This document shows, in pieces, positions 1-15,400 of a DNA stretch of 64,000 bases (within the stretch, counting starts at the first letter, position 1; each line of letters begins with the position of its first letter). The notes under the pieces were generated by a model. It was not told the origin of the DNA, ran no database searches, and was given only the letters and a program-made list of their open reading frames with translations. The position numbers and the translations under genes were made by a program. Source of the DNA: Strigamia acuminata (lineage: Eukaryota > Arthropoda > Chilopoda > Geophilomorpha > Linotaeniidae); the NCBI GenBank assembly GCA_949358305.1, contig OX442315.1:30902427-30966426 (forward strand), in the 5' to 3' direction.

Positions 1-3000
1 TGCATTCCTATTAGAATTAAAACATTAATATTGATATTCTTTCAAAGGGGAAATCGATTTCTGTACCTGGTGAGATTTCTCTTATTCTGCCTAAAATCTG
101 CCTCGTTGATTGTCTTAATTGAGTGATTTGTTGTTGCTGCTCCAATAACATTTGTCTTTCCTGACTAGCAACTAGTTGCGCTTCTCGCAATCTTCGAATT
201 TCTGCTTGTTCTTGTTGTAATCTCAGCATAAGCCATCGTTGACGCTTTCTTAATGGAGGCATTTTATCGTCTTCACCTTTGTCTCGATGTTGTCTTTGTA
301 AAAAAAAATTAATAAATTGTTTTAAAAAATATTACTGCACATAAACAAGCAAATTACTGTTTTTGCAGTTCGAGCCAAGCAACTTCCGCTTTTGTTTTTT
401 CAATTAAAGACTTCTCTCGCAGCTTAAGCAACGCCATTTCATGTTTTGCCCTCATTTCTTCCTTTTTCATGTATTGTTTTACCATTTCCAAGGTGAAATT
501 GTTGAAAGAATTTTTATCGCTTATATTTTCTGCTGAAATATTTTTTTTTGATTAGAAATAAAGCCCAAGAAGAACGAGGTTCTACTTTTACTCTTAGGGT
601 TCTCATCCTTCAAAACTCTCTTTTCGATCCTCTTGTCGGTTGATGTTATTTTCCTTTCCACCTCCCGTTCCGAGTTGGTGTCTTCAAACTGAGTGGAATA
701 CGTAAATGACTTCGCGGTATCTTCATTCATTTCTTCCGATATACTTCCTTCACTCAAAGAAACCTGTTTGTTTAATATTAAGAAAATTAACAACACATTA
801 AACGACTTTTCCTTCGTTCTAATTAAACTTTACAGTGTTAAGGCCGGATTTTGTTTTGATAGATTCTTCCGGAATACTTTTTCTCGAAATAGTTCCTATC
901 TGCTCAGAAATCCCAGTCGTCTGATTACTAGAACTCCCACTTGGCACAGATTGCAAACATCTAACAAAAGACAATACAATTTTAGATCAAATCGTCATTA
1001 AAAGCTTCTATTTCGCACGTTGATGGATTCCGCGAGTTTGTGTCCCTCGAACGTACTTCCTCGCTCGTAGTTTCATTTTCGTCTTGGGGGAATGAACTAT
1101 CAGATAGCAAATCTTTACGAGATTGGTTTTTCTGCAATTCTTTTAGAACTGAAGTAACAGCAGCAATAGCAGCAGATGTTGCAGTTCCCTTAGATATTTC
1201 GCCAACGTCTCGAGTAAATCCTGCACCAGCCTAGATGAAATATATAAATATAAATAAAATAAAATAAACTACATTTTACAAATAAAATAATAATACAAAC
1301 TTCGGCTAATTGTTTAGCAGCCTCAGCCGTCATTTTTGCAGCTTCTGCTTGAGTATTTAACAGTTTGTTCGTTGTCGAGTTAATTGCCGCAGCAGCTTCC
1401 GATCGCACAATATTTACAGATTCGATAGCGGCTGTTAATGCCGCCTGGTGATGCTTTTGGTTTTCAGCTAACTGTTTCTCCCGATCACTCGCTTCTTGTT
1501 GAACCACCGATTTAAATTTGTCCAATTCATCCACTCGTTTCTGCCTTTCGTTCTAAAGATTAAAAACAATTAGCAATTATTTTACTCAAAACAAAAACAA
1601 AAACCAAAATTTCAATAAAAACCTGAAGTGCTTGTGCTAAGGTGACAGTTTCCTGCTGAGCTAAACCAACTCCCTGAATCCGTTCCATGTGATCGATTTG
1701 TCGTAAAGACTCTTCCACTGATTCCAAATACATTAATTCATTGGACATTTTAAACTTCAAACAGTTTGGAGAATATTTCAATTCTTCTTTCTTATAATAG
1801 TTAGATATCGTGGAGTCTTTTTCATCGTCCCTGGCATAATTTAAAACACATTTTAGTTCCCTACTTCAAAACAACAACAAATTTAATACCGAATTCTCGC
1901 TAATTCCGATTTCGACACACTACTGTCTTGTAGAGTATTTTCTAAAACCGGAAGAGAAGAAGATTGCTCTCTTTGACTATCCTCAAAATCCGAAGATAAA
2001 CTTCCTTCACTTAAAGTTTCATCCTCACTGACACCGCCAATTGCTCCATTTGTGCCTAAACTTGCTGACAAACCTCGTGAAATAAAGTAATTACGTATAA
2101 TAAACGCACAACTCAATGATAATAATAAAATAGTTACTCGGTTGTGGCCGCGACACCCTAATTGGTAAGGATTTAGACTCCAGTTCATCCGCACCTGCGA
2201 CCACACGCTGTAAACGGGAATCTTGAACCTCACTATTCTGTTCAAAATCATCCGAATAAATTGATGTCACATCTTTTGATTCATTCGCTCGTTTTTCTAA
2301 TTCTTTGGCACGTGTTTGTGTGAGTACGGGAGAAACATTAACTGCGCACAAAATATAGTTAGTTAATCCTTTTCAAATTAAAAATATTAAAAAAAAAAAA
2401 ACACCTTGTCTTAGTGTTCGATGCAGAGTATTGATGAAATTATATGGGTCTGGCTTCGTAAATGAAGGTAAATTGATCGATTGATACGATAATTTATGTT
2501 TGCCACAAAATTCAGTTGTCAATAAATTTGAACAAATCTGAAATAAACAAATTTAAAAAAAAATATTTAAAAACAAAATTTAATTCTCTCTACTAAATTT
2601 AAAACGTTTACATCAATATCAGGATCATCAGGTAAGGATCCTTCACTCAATGGACTACTGCCGTTCCCCAACTCACTGCCATCTCTCTCATTAACAGCCA
2701 TGTAATTTGCGTTCTTGTCATTCAACAACCTCCACTTCAAACTCTTCCAGACTTTAAAACCGCGATATGCAGCCTGTATCTTCCTCGCCGCCATTTCGCG
2801 CTCTTGGTACGAAGCCACCGACTGTGCGTGTCTAACTAGATTAGTAACACCTACAAAGCATTAAACATTTAATTGACAAGCACGACTTAAAATTACATCA
2901 CAATTTATATATCACCTGGTAAGTTTCCGTCGAAAACTGAAAACTGACTTCTGCTTCGAACAATTCGTTCGTGGCGTGTCTGGAACGGACTTGTTGAAAA

Positions 3001-6000
3001 AGCGGATGTTTCTCCCGAGCTCCGCGACGCTTCGCCTTGTCCACACGAAGGCATTGGAGAAGCAGAATTGTTTCCTTCTCCAGCAACAGTTAAGGGCTGT
3101 TGATAAAACGCATCTAGTCTGACATCGTTGTTATTATGATGCAGGATTTGAGTTATTCGACTAGTTTCGTCATCGATTTGTTGCTGCAATGAAACAGCCG
3201 TAGCATGAATTCTTTCCAATTTTCCAACTGCAAGAAAAATTTGTCATTTATTAATAATTATTAGTTGTATGTTGTTATGTAACATGTAACCTGAATTCAG
3301 GGGTTTTGGATCATGTATATTATGAGTCATGCTCGCTAATATATTATCAAAATCCTGAATTTTCTTGTAAATTTCTTCCGGACTTATCTCCCTGCTGGAA
3401 CAAATAAAAAAATTCAATTTAATTAAGGAAAAAATAAAATAAATAAAACACTTACAATTCCTGTTTAGCAGGTTCGCTTTTTGACATGTCGGAAATTATA
3501 ACTGCTGGATCGTCTGCTTCTACTGAATGAGGTTGAGAATTCTCAAGATCTGATAAAGTAGACAATTTCTACAAAAAAAAAATAATATTAAAATTTATTC
3601 CTATTTCCTAACCTTAAATTACCGACGAAAAACATACCTCAGAGTCTTCAACATTATTCGCAATTTCTGGTTGATAATCGGTGTTGAAATCGTGCGTAGA
3701 CAAATTACTCGGTGGTTCCGACAATTCATCCTTTTCGCAATCATTAGCATCTTTTTTACTCTCAGCTTGTTTTGGTATTGCAGCCTAATTTTGAACAAAA
3801 ACAAAAAAATAATTATATTTTATCTCGATTAACAATCTCCCATCCAATTAAGAGAAAATTACTTTCGCAAGCTTTTTCTGAAGACGTTGCAAATCTTGTA
3901 ATTTCTGTTCCCTTTCCTTCTTTTCCTGTTGTTTCCTCTGCTTTTCACTCGTTAATTGTTGCAGCCGTTCTTTCTTCTGTTTCTGCATGTAATTTCGAAC
4001 ATCATCCGGATTATAATGACGAATTTTAGGAATTTGTGGCTGTCCCGTATCTGAATTCCTTGGTTTCCGTTTTAACCCTAAATTTAAATTTGTTCTTTTG
4101 TGTCTATCTTTAAACGATTTTGTAGTTGTCATCGATTCAGAACTAGATTCAGTAACGCTCATTTCTTGCAACGTAAACACAAATTAATTTCCTAGCATAA
4201 ATAAACTTTATTCAACTTTATGTATACCAGTATTTTCCCCAAATTTATCCTTTGACTGCGTCAATTCTTCGCTTTCATTGTCATCTTTGCCTAGCAAAAT
4301 ATTTTTAAATTAAAAAAAAAATTAAAAAAAAATTCTATAATAAACCATTTTTATTTTTATTTTAAAAAATGTCCAGTATTCACTGTTTCCTGGTCATAAG
4401 TCGTAAAAGTAATAAATAAAAAACAAGTTGCATAAACTTACCTGAAACCAGGTGATTTGCGATGCTTCTGTTTTCAGATTCCGAATCAACGTCGTGAACA
4501 GGAAGTGTTCCAGCTCTCGTCTCTGCCTCAATAGTCTTTTCATTCCTCGCACTTTTCTCATGCTCAGAAGTCAACTTAAATGGACCCAACTCCTTCGTCA
4601 CTTGTTCCTGCCCTTTACGCCAAGAAGTTGGACATATTATATCTATTAAAAAAAAAATTAAATTGTTTTTCAATTTCCCTTTTAATTTTTCCTCACAATC
4701 TTCAATATTTCCTGTGATCTTAGCGATTTTCTTTGTAACGCTTTTCCTATGACTTCCATCAATCTTTTTCTCGGAAATTGAAGTTTTATCGACTGCAACA
4801 AAAAATGCCAATAAAACAGAACTATAAAACCATTAACCAGAAAACATACTTTTACTTTTCCTTCCTTTAATGACTGACAAATTGCGCTGTTCCAGCCGTC
4901 TGGGGTCACTAAATCCAGGATATGAGGCGACCGGCGGCGCAGGGGCAATTTTTCTGTTCGCCGGGGCTTCTATCCGCTGATTCGATGTCATCGTATTTTG
5001 TGATGAAATTGAGATTGGTATAATCGGCTTGGGTGGTTTGCTACTAACTTTAGCTGTATTAAAAAAAAAAAAAAATCATTATTAAACACCCAAATATTTT
5101 GTTATACGGCACGATTTTTTAAAATTATAGTCCTGTTATTTCAATTTGCACCAAAAAATTTGAAAAATATGTAAATATGTAATAAGTCTAATAACTCAAA
5201 CGTGCGACGTTATTGCACGTTTCCTGCAATGACGAACAGTTTTAACTAATTCAAACCGTTATTAGTAATCATATCACAATTTAAAAAAGGAATTCATTGA
5301 CTAACGAAAAAAAATGATAAAAAATTTTTTAAAAAAGAAATAAAAAAGAAAGGGAAGGGAAGGCATCCAAAAACTCATCTAGGTCACGATGAGCGGCTAT
5401 TTTAATTGGATCGTCTTGCCGAGCTGGTTTGAAAAAAAATCCAACATGGAGAGGATGCGATGAAGAGAAAGAGAAACATCAAGGGAAATCCCTTGAAATA
5501 TTTATTCAAAAGGATCTAATTAACCTAAATGAATTTCTCTTAAATGTTTCGACAAATATTAAGAACAATAAATCAATTAAAGGCAACTCGGTGTGCTCGT
5601 GTGTGGCTGGCTGACCCAATCTTCACTCGAGTGAGCTCAAGTTACACCTTCAGTTGAATGACCACTGCACAACTTACAATTTTACTTTAAATTGAAGAAT
5701 AGAAGGAGGAAAATTTTGAATTCTGTAAACAATTAAACGAATATAATAATAATAAAAAGCTGAAACAATTATTAGACTACTCCTATCGGGTTGTCGTGCA
5801 TTTTCTTTCCTACGCATTTCATTCGAATCGCAACCTGACTCCATTTTTTTATAACAACACTTTTCTTGGCATTTTTAAGTTGTGATCTGAGAGCAAAAAG
5901 TTGCCAAATATGGTAGCTAGGACGAACTTTAATTATAACAATTTAACCATCAAGACTTGAATTGTGCTACAATGAGACTGCACTACTCTAACATTGTACA

Positions 6001-8007
6001 ACGACCTCTAAATATAGAAAATCGAAACAGTAAATGAAGAAAATTAAATTTAAAAAAAGCCAAAATTTGAAACACAAATTCCCATTTGTGTCAATTTGAG
6101 TTCAATACTTTTTTTTATGTTGACAAAATTTTTAATTTAAAAATATCTTGACCGATAATTCCTAATATCCAATTTTAACCATTAATTATTGTGGTCCACT
6201 TATTCCGCAATGTATTTCTCATTTTTCATATTAAAAATAAATTTCATAACGAGAAAAATAATGATTTATTACAATACTAGATGTATTAATTTAGCTTTAA
6301 TTTATGCCAACTAATAACTATTCTCAATCAACATCCTACAATTTTAAAGTAGCATAAATAATTGCAACATTGTGCCATTTCATTTAAAAAAATAAAAAAT
6401 AAACTAATTAATATTGAAAAGGTTAAAGCACAAAGTTAAATTATAATTATTCAATCACTTTACATAAAAAAAAAAAACATGTTTCCTTTCATCTTTTGTA
6501 ATAATGTGAATTTATAGTGTATTCACCCCTAGTAGTCTTCATGTCTTTCAATATTCACTTGTATACATACAAGTACTCCAGGTCAAAAACCAAAATACAT
6601 ATTTTTCCCATGTCATCAAGGAAAAAAAGAAGAAAAAAAACTTCCATTTTTCACTGTCTTCCTGCCTCATCTTCCTGTATACAACAGGAATGATTGTGAG
6701 AAATGAAAACTCAAATGTTGTTTTTAGGAGTTTTCTCCAAAATGGCATCTGCGCCTTCAAGAGTGAATAGTTTACAGTTTGCATCATTTGGCACAGTGGA
6801 TATGCCGGTTTTTACCGTTTCCAATTTAAAAAAATACCATTTGCATAAAAGGTACAAGTTGGGTCTCTTCGACTTATCATAATTAAGTGTTGCAACACTT
6901 TGTACTACATTTTGCCAGTGGTTGTTTGTACTAATTCAATTTAGTTGTCAGATTTCACTGATTACAAGACAGACACTCGAGACAACAGATTGAGTTAAGT
7001 GTTCTGAATTCCTTTAAATTTAATATCGAGTGAAAACAGTCAGTGGGTCAAACAATAAACACAATTTGATTTATAAATATTTATAAATGCTTCAGTTCCT
7101 GTTTTAATGAATGAATTCAAATTGCGCGAGTCAAATCACGATTATTATTATCTCAATTCTCAACTCACCATCAGGAACAGATTTAGCCCTTTTAATGAGT
7201 TTTGCTTGTTGTTTTTCCACCAGTTCCTCGAGTTTTTGAAGGCCGTCTGTACAAATAAAAAAAAGTAATAACAATTAAATTATCTTCGTAACAATAACAG
7301 GAAATTTCCCATTTTCATAACTCGAAACTAGGGGTCATTTAAGAACAAATTTTTTTTTGTTTTACTCGCCCACCGAAAATTCGAAACTCGACATGAATTA
7401 TAAACAATTCAAAAGCGGAAAAGGAAAATAAAAATCATAAAACCATGAAGAAATAATTTGTATTACACTAATAAAATTAATAACCAAGAGATCTTATTAC
7501 CGGCTTTTTTCGAATCGTTCCACGAACCGACTTTTTGCTCCTTCCCAAAACTTCGTTTTCGCGGCGAATTTTTATTCGTTTCCAATTCGGCCTTTTGGTT
7601 CACTTTCCCCGCTTTCTGCATCTTCAAATCCTTCGAATCATGACTACTTCTGTCTAAAAATTTATTCTTTTGTTCCGAAGGATCATAACCGGCGCTCAAA
7701 CGACTCGTTTCCGGAGCCGTCGTGGGTCGTCGTAAAACCCGCGAATTGGCAGGAATTTCTTCATTCAAGTATCTCGCTTTCGAATTCTTAGAAATCGAAG
7801 TCGGCAACGACTCGACATCGTCTCGACAATTAATCCCTTCATCCGAATCGCCCTCATCGATGTTTTGTTTATTCCGAAAAACCGAATTCCAATCCGAACC
7901 CCATTTCACTTCGCCTCGTTTTAATCGTTTCCTTTTCGCTCGAAAAGCTGCTCCCGTCACTTCATCGTCCGACTCTGTTAACGGTTCAGTTTGTTTGGAT
8001 TCTTTAC
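1..8007 (-). CDS. CEP350: CEP350-like centrosomal protein, partial (C-terminal part beyond the left edge)
   Basis: CEP350 is a large coiled-coil protein that anchors microtubules and other factors at the centrosome and basal body. About 22 exons can be joined on the minus strand, for example 7502-8007, 7170-7247, 4850-5053, 4442-4639, 3864-4166, 3637-3787, 3457-3568, 3292-3394, 2917-3230, 2405-2539, 2135-2341, 1894-2077, 1624-1832, 1301-1554, 1052-1233, 835-946, about 607-764, about 360-530 and 17-294. The two leftmost exons read MVKQYMKKEEMRAKHEM and then RDKGEDDKMPPLRKRQR, a block I recognise as very close to vertebrate CEP350. Upstream exons show an LAQQETVTLAQAL segment, repeated acidic LSEGS motifs (three copies), a basic coiled coil with DDVRNYMQKQKKERLQQ, and one IQ-like motif (AARKIQAAYRGFKVWKS, exon near 2590-2850). 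Introns are mostly 50-70 bp, except 5054-7169. The CAP-Gly domain expected near the C-terminus is outside the window. Some exon edges are uncertain by a few bases; the identity is firm. Confidence 0.88.
5054..7169 (-). other. Large intron of the CEP350-like gene
   Basis: There is no supported exon in these 2.1 kb. The short open frames here have no splice context or recognisable similarity. The stretch is AT-rich with poly-A/T runs and no clear transposon end. Confidence 0.6.
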
Positions 8008-8315
8008 CTACAAAATATAACAAAATAAATTAACATTTTCCACCATCAATAAATCGATCCAAATTAGGCTTATTCATAATGTTAATTTATTAATTTTTAA
8101 CTAGACCTCAATAAATTCCACAAACCCACACTAATCCTCAACCTATTGTCCCGATATCCGTAAATATGGCATATTGACATTAAAATTTTCGTGAACTGCC
8201 CCTTTATCTGTCCAATTGGGTCATGGTTGTGGTTCCTAATTCGCCAAAGACTATTATAGGGTCGAAATTGATCACCTTGACTGTGATACTAAATAAAACC
8301 GTTTGAAATTTAATA

Positions 8316-8329
8316 CCTGCTGGCCACAT
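8316..8329 (-). other. Candidate first coding exon of the CEP350-like gene (option A)
   Basis: On the minus strand, ATG TGG CCA GCA G is followed by a GTATTA donor. It ends in phase 1, as the acceptor at 8007 requires, and would give MWPAGKESK. The donor is weak. This is a choice between two phase-compatible starts and cannot be settled from sequence alone. Confidence 0.3.
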
Positions 8330-9468
8330 CCTAGAGAAAACGACCGTGGAAAAAGCCTATCAAGGTTTGAAAAAACGTTTGCTATTACATTCCAGATCAA
8401 TTATGATTCACACACACAAATAATCACTTTCAAATCAAATTAAATCGTTCTATAAGCTGGTTTTTACTTCAAGGCGGTTCTATCGCTCCGATTTAAATGT
8501 TTCTTTTAATTTTTATACTCGTATATACAATTTTCACCATTTCCTTAATTTTCACACTCAATTCCAGCTAAAGTGACAGGTAGAAAGCCAATAAAGACGC
8601 ATCGTGGCAGTGCCACCTGCAATTTGTTTTGATCACAGTCTCTGTAATTGTACCGATTCCAGCTGACACTCCATTTTTTATTTTTCATTTTTTTTTACAT
8701 ACCACACATTTACACGTAAAGTGAACAAACTCATTACGTTTCTACGTGCATTGGGTACTAAACGACAGCCGAGCATGTGCAATATCAGACGTAGAATTTT
8801 TATTACTCTTCAAAAAAAATAAATAATAATTAAACAAAAAAATCAAAATTTGACAGACCACAACTCAGCCAATTTTTTGTTATTGAAATCGCCAAAAAAA
8901 GAAATTTTGAAGAAAAAAAAATTCTTCGCGGCAAACTAGACCATACAATTTATTATCAAATGACCTCCCGTCTCTCCCCCCGAGGTTACCACCGCCCAAA
9001 CAACTCCACCAGGTGGGCAGGGCGAGAAAACATTGCAGAGAAGCATCACAATGCGCGCCACCCAACTAAAAACCACAGAAAATAAACAAAACAAGTGGAA
9101 AAAAAAGGCAAGAAAATCCAATCTTAACCCTTTTCTTTCCCCATGGCTGATCCTTCAACTCTAAATAATTACGTGGCCTCGAGGCCTTTCTCTATCACTC
9201 AGTGGAACCAGCGAACAGGCACAGCGTCCACTAAATGAGCGTATTTTAATTGTGGTGATGGTGGTGGCCTCTTTTGACAAAACCTGCCTGCCAGGCAAAA
9301 CTTTCCACTTCAACTTAGAATCAAGTTGTTAGTAAGTCGCATCGCCCAGCTCAAACGCAAAACATGCACCAAACTTGAAAAATTAGGATTTAACCAGTTT
9401 TGTCGAGCAAACCATGTGACACGATTTCAGTATTCATATCCACGGAGTTGTTGCATACGTTTCCCAAA

Positions 9469-12400
9469 ATGTTTTTCTGCACTCTACTCTTTCTCTATTT
9501 GTTCCTTCTACCTCTTATCCAAGAGGCTCAGCCGCAGAAGCTCAGTTCCAGTACCACGCGAATCTACAGAGATGCAGCCACCAACAGGTGAGAATTGAGA
9601 AAGAACTTTATTTTCATTTTTTTAATTCCAAACTAAAATCTACCTGATAAACACCTGACACGCCCAAAACAAGTTAAAACGCTTTCAAGATTTTTATACA
9701 TTTCTTACTGCGTGATATACAAAAAGTTCAGAATTCTTGTGCAGTTCTCGAGCAAAAAAAACGCAAAAAAAGAAGCTTTCTTGCTTCTTTTGCTTGCTAG
9801 TGTGCAGTTCCCATAAGGTTGTATTGTAATAATTTCATTTATTCATCTCTTACTGGTTTTTAACGTTAAACGGGTTTCTCATTCAGCAGGGTTGACTTCC
9901 TACTGTCTGTTTTCAGGTTTTGCTTAATCCTTCGTTCAAAAATGCTTTTAAACAGGTAGAATCTCGTTATAATATGATTCTTCCGCAATTAAAAATCATT
10001 GTATTAAATTAAAAAAAAACTTTTGGTACTTATTCGTTCATTTCATCACTGTAAACGCATTCATCTACATCAGAATTTTTCTTTTTGTTAAAAACCTTTA
10101 ATTCCGTGTGGCTTCACTGCCTCACTTGCTTCTTGGGAAATTAAACGCCACATATCCATTTTCTCCATTTATTCCTTTGCATGACTGAAATCTTGCTACT
10201 TGCATTGTTAAGACTTAATGCTGCATGATCCCAGTATCCTACTTTTCTTTTTTACATCCACTTTTGAGGAAGAAAACTGCAGAGATGTGTTTAAATAACC
10301 TACTGTAAACAAACTCAATTTCCATCATGGGAGGAATGACTTGGCGGCGAGGTATGAGGAAAAACCCAACCCTTGTTGATGTAGTGTAGTGCAAAAGAAA
10401 TTTATGAATGCAAACCCTTCAATAAAAAGAAATCAAGCAACTAAACAAGTCCGAATGACATGCAAATAGCATGCTCAATAAAATTCACACTTTGGGTCCG
10501 GTCATTATTCTCATAAACACGTCTAAACTCCAAATATAAACACACCTGGCCAAATCCAACATCTGCTATTACAGTCTAAAATGACCTCTCAATTTAAACT
10601 TCAACTTAACCTAGAAACTTATTCAAATCCAATACTATAGCCTGTGTTCCTTGCAAGGCTCATTTGACTTGCGCATTTCTTTTTTCAAAAACAAAATGAC
10701 AAAGAAAAGAAAATAGGAAAAAAATAGGTCAATTTGGATAGAAAAATAAAGAAATATGAGTGAAAAAATGCAAACAAAAGGTGCAAATAACAGGTTAGGT
10801 TCGACTTTTTAAACACAAATTAATAGAAATTCTCGTATATTTAGAGCAAAACCTGACTCTACAAGGCCATGTACTAAGAAATGTCCTTGAGTCCATACTA
10901 TGTCGTTTGCATTTCTTATCAGCTGCAGAGGTGCATAGGACAACCAACCCGCTTCAAAATGTGTTATACCGACTATTATTAATGAGTATACATTGAGTAA
11001 ACGAGTGAAACGAGTTTAAAACCCATAATTGCCATTACTTTTAACGACATCATCGCCCTTTTTGTATGACTTGACTATTTTAGAGCTCACAGGGTTCAAA
11101 TTTGACTAATTTAAAGCTCACAGGCCTCAAATTTGACTATTTTAAAGCATACAAGCCTCAAGTTTGACTATTTTAAAGCTTACAGGCCTCAAATTTGGCT
11201 ATTTTAAAGCTTACAGGCCTCAAATTTGACTATTTTAAAGCTTACAGGCCTCAAATTTGACTATTTTAGATCTTACGGGCACAAATTTGACAATTTCTGA
11301 GCTTCGGAATTCAATTTAGGCATAAAAAGAAAAAAAAATATAATAATTTGGTATGCAGAATCTATCGTTATCATTTGAGGCGGGATAAAAATGGTTGTAA
11401 ATGTAGTGACTCAATACCCCTGTAATAATACGTTGAGATAACTGGTAATTTACAGTTTGTAAAAGGAGAAAATGAGGACAAAGTTGTATGAAATTGTCCT
11501 ACACATTGTAAACTCGTTTGAAAGTTAATTATTGTCAACGCTTGTAAATATAGAGAAAATTATTATTGATAAATTACAATTTTTTTAAAAAAATTAACCG
11601 ATAAACTTAATTTAAAATAGAACAAATAAATCTGCGAACTAAATCTCTAAAACCAAAAAAAAATTTAAAAAAATTAAAAAATAAAAAAAAAATAGAGCAG
11701 AGTTGAATTGTCAATAAAAGACAACCTAGTAATTACATCGCAATACATTTAGTCCTAAACGTAATAGCCATATAAGGCCCATCTATTATTATTATTATTA
11801 TTATTCCATTGGATATATTAATTTTTTCTTCTAGTGAAAATTGATTTTCAAATTACACACCACACGCAGTTCCCAAAACTCGCTTTCTTTTCACGTCTTT
11901 TATTAACTTTTCTCTCATCGTTACTTCTTAAATACGATAACTTTAATTTGACATAATTTTCACTACCATTTTCATGCCGAAAGTCAATAAAAAATAGAAC
12001 CGTGGCCACGCTATGAGAAATGGGTAAACACACAAGTACACTTAGTGACCTTCTTTACTCATATTCACATCAATTAACCACAATTTATTAAGAGGTTATT
12101 GAGAAACGGTCACATCCTTTCCTCCATATTTAGCAATTAAAAAACTCCCAAGTTATCACTAAAACCTTGTATCCCTTTCCACATTTCTAATAATTAAATC
12201 ACATCAAACTATAAACACTTGACAGTGTATATTGCATCACTCTTCTTCCCTTCTGCTGGTAATGCACTCAAAGACCTGTCATGAACACAATAGGGCAAGG
12301 TCGGCAGGAAGTAGAACCACTGAAAACATAACATAGGTGGCTGGCCCGAGTTCGACTGTACGACAACACAACCCAAGGTCATTGCAACAATAGTTAATGA

Positions 12401-15400
12401 ATGAAACCAATTTTTCGATTGACTCTCATTTTGATCAACATTGGCCAACTTTCCATTGAAAAACTTCTGATTCCCAGCATTGTTTTGGTTATCTACACAA
12501 ACATTCTCAGCATTCACTGTAGTTTTACGAGCAGGGGGACGTTGCACGGTGCACGGTTGAGTTTTGTTGCATTGCAATATCCAGGTCAGAGTATTTCAAT
12601 TTAAAAAATGAAAACAAGCGTAAAAATGTGAAACCAAATTACTAGTGTGCATCTTATTTCACGCAACAGGAAACTATTCAGACTGGAATTCGCCAACTCC
12701 CTAATAAACATAAAAAAATACCATAATTAGAGCAAGAATGCTGCACAACGTGTGGTTTGAACCCGAATAACTTTCTTTTCTCCGAATTTACAGCACCGTT
12801 TAAGATTTTATCACGTTAACCATGCAAATATTCAAAAAGCATTCAGACAAATCACGTAATCCCAGTCCTTTCTGAACAGCTTTTCAATGCTTCCTACTGC
12901 TGTTCAACTGCAAATGACAATATTTACGTACAATGTACTTTAATTTAAGCAATTTGATGCAATTTTACACAAATTCAGCATTCTGTAATGTCAAAAGATC
13001 TTTCCTTTTTGCATGTATCATTCATTTTGTGTTATCAATGGCTATTGTTCGGTTTAATGTATCATTTAACGACATCATTTCTGATTTATCGTCGGAAATA
13101 ACTAAAATCAAACGACATTAAAAACCACCCCCTTTAAAACCACCTATTATTCACGCGCAGTAAATGACCCAAAACGATCATTTGCCAATCAGACCACCCT
13201 CGAATCAGATCAACCATAACAACAACACATGTACTTGCTCCCTTAACTCCCATTTTCCACTTGAAATTCACGACTAAGACAACAAAAAAAACTAACTGCG
13301 AAAAATAGGTTGTAACTTTTCAAAACGACTGCACGCAGTCTAATTAGAATGCTAAATTACGAACCGCACGAAATCACACGAAACATAAACTTCCCACCTA
13401 AACGTACAAAATCGTTTAATTAAAAACCTATCTTCCTTCTCACGAAAAAAAAAAACAATTAGATTACTTACTATACACATCATAAAACATTATTCTTACG
13501 ATTTTAAATTAAAAGTGACTTTCACATAGGTGTGGTCAATGTCTCGTGTCCCAATTATACATTTAAAAAGAAACATTAAAAGAAACCAACTAGGATTGAT
13601 ACACGCTTATCAATCACATTTTTACGAGAGTGCAACTATTTCATATTCCAATCTACTTTCGCTGACCTCGATCAACGGTCACTAGATTTAACAGAAACTT
13701 TTAAATAGTGAAACCTGCCAGTTATTCCAATTCAAAATATCATAATTGAGGCCAGGGATAATGGTCCAAACTGCCCACAACGTGACTTTGTGAAAAATGC
13801 TGTATCAAACAGTAATAACTCCACTACTCCACCCTTGAGTAGAGTCGTAAAAAACAACAAAAGAACCAAAACCTATTTACAATGCACGACTAAACACTTC
13901 ACATCAACCTCTTTTTCCTTGTTTGCACCTTAATAAACCTATCCTATTTGTCCTTATAATTAATTAATCAATAGTTCAGGTCCTTGTACAGCCAGCCCAC
14001 TACAACCGTGTACATTGTTTAACACTGAAAATATTCCTATAATTAATACTAAGAAAGCATTCATTCTTTTCTACTATGTAATTTCATTGTAAACAAAAAA
14101 AATAATTATTATTTTTCTCTACAATTTTTCTCTCTCGAGAATGAAAGACAGAGAAGCAATTCCTAATGCAAAAATGTCAAGGTTGTAAACTACACAGTTT
14201 ACTTGTTTGAACTTACAATAAGTCCTAGGACACACACTTGCATAACAATTCCTTTCTCCACGTTTCCCTTACCAATTAAACTTGACATGGTTTTTTGTGA
14301 TTGTAAAAATGACCAAAAACATCGTGTCAATGCGAGTAAAGAAATTTAGACTAAACAGCATTTTAAACAACATATTTAAACGGCTTTTTAAACTGCTCGT
14401 CTCGATCTAACTTCAAAAATGGCGGCCGATTTAGTCTGCTTTCAGTCGCAGTGAGCATGCGCACTACATTTAAACAACAAAACATGTTTAACTGCCAGTA
14501 AAAATGCATTTTATGAAAACGATGTTTTATAAACACCATTTTTAGTAATGATAGTGGTAACTGGTTTAATTAAGAAATTACTCGTTTTTACACATTTAAA
14601 AAAAAATAAGTATAAAATGAAATGGGTTTTTTACAACCACTCATAAACCAATTTGTCGACCTTTTCCTTTTAATTTACCTATTTAAAAAAAGGCATTAAA
14701 TTAACATGGTAATCCGATCGTAAATTACATAATTTGTACATTTTCCTCCCATAAATAATTATTCCCTTCCCCCGTGAATTAACGGCTGAATTTTCGCATT
14801 GATCCACGTTTCACGCGTCGTTTGTGTGCCAGGGACGTGCATCAAAGAATTATTGGTCCAGATCGAATAACTGCACATTTCGTCGCGGGAAAAACGTGAA
14901 AAAATTAAAAAAAAAAAATTTCCATTTTCAACGCGGAAATTGTTCCCACCTACTTACAAATTACCTTCACTAAATATTTAAGTTAAATTCTCAGTTTCCG
15001 TTTTAAATTTTTAAAAAAATCTAGGTAGTTCATTCCCTTAAAAGCATGAACCAAATTTAACTCGAAAAAATCTTCATTAAAATGCATCACTTAAAAATAA
15101 ACATATCTAAAGAGTTCATCGACCCTTAACACTAATAAAAAAAATAAAATTTTAGTTATTCATGCCCAATTCTTTCATAAAAGCCGAAATATAACTTTTT
15201 TTTCTTTCTAAACCACAAAGGAAAATGGGACTTGAATTTTGATTGGCATTAGATTAATTTATTTAAAAAAAAAAATTCAATTCATCAGATTACTCACCAT
15301 CACACGTACGAATAGTCCGAAAACATATTTAACACCGTTTCCAAACCTAATTCGCAAAACTTGATTTAAGCTTAACATGAAAGGCCATTCGTCAAAGTGA

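Noticed and set aside
11071-11315. CRISPR-like array
   Set aside because: Units are contiguous without spacers and the genome is eukaryotic; it is a minisatellite.
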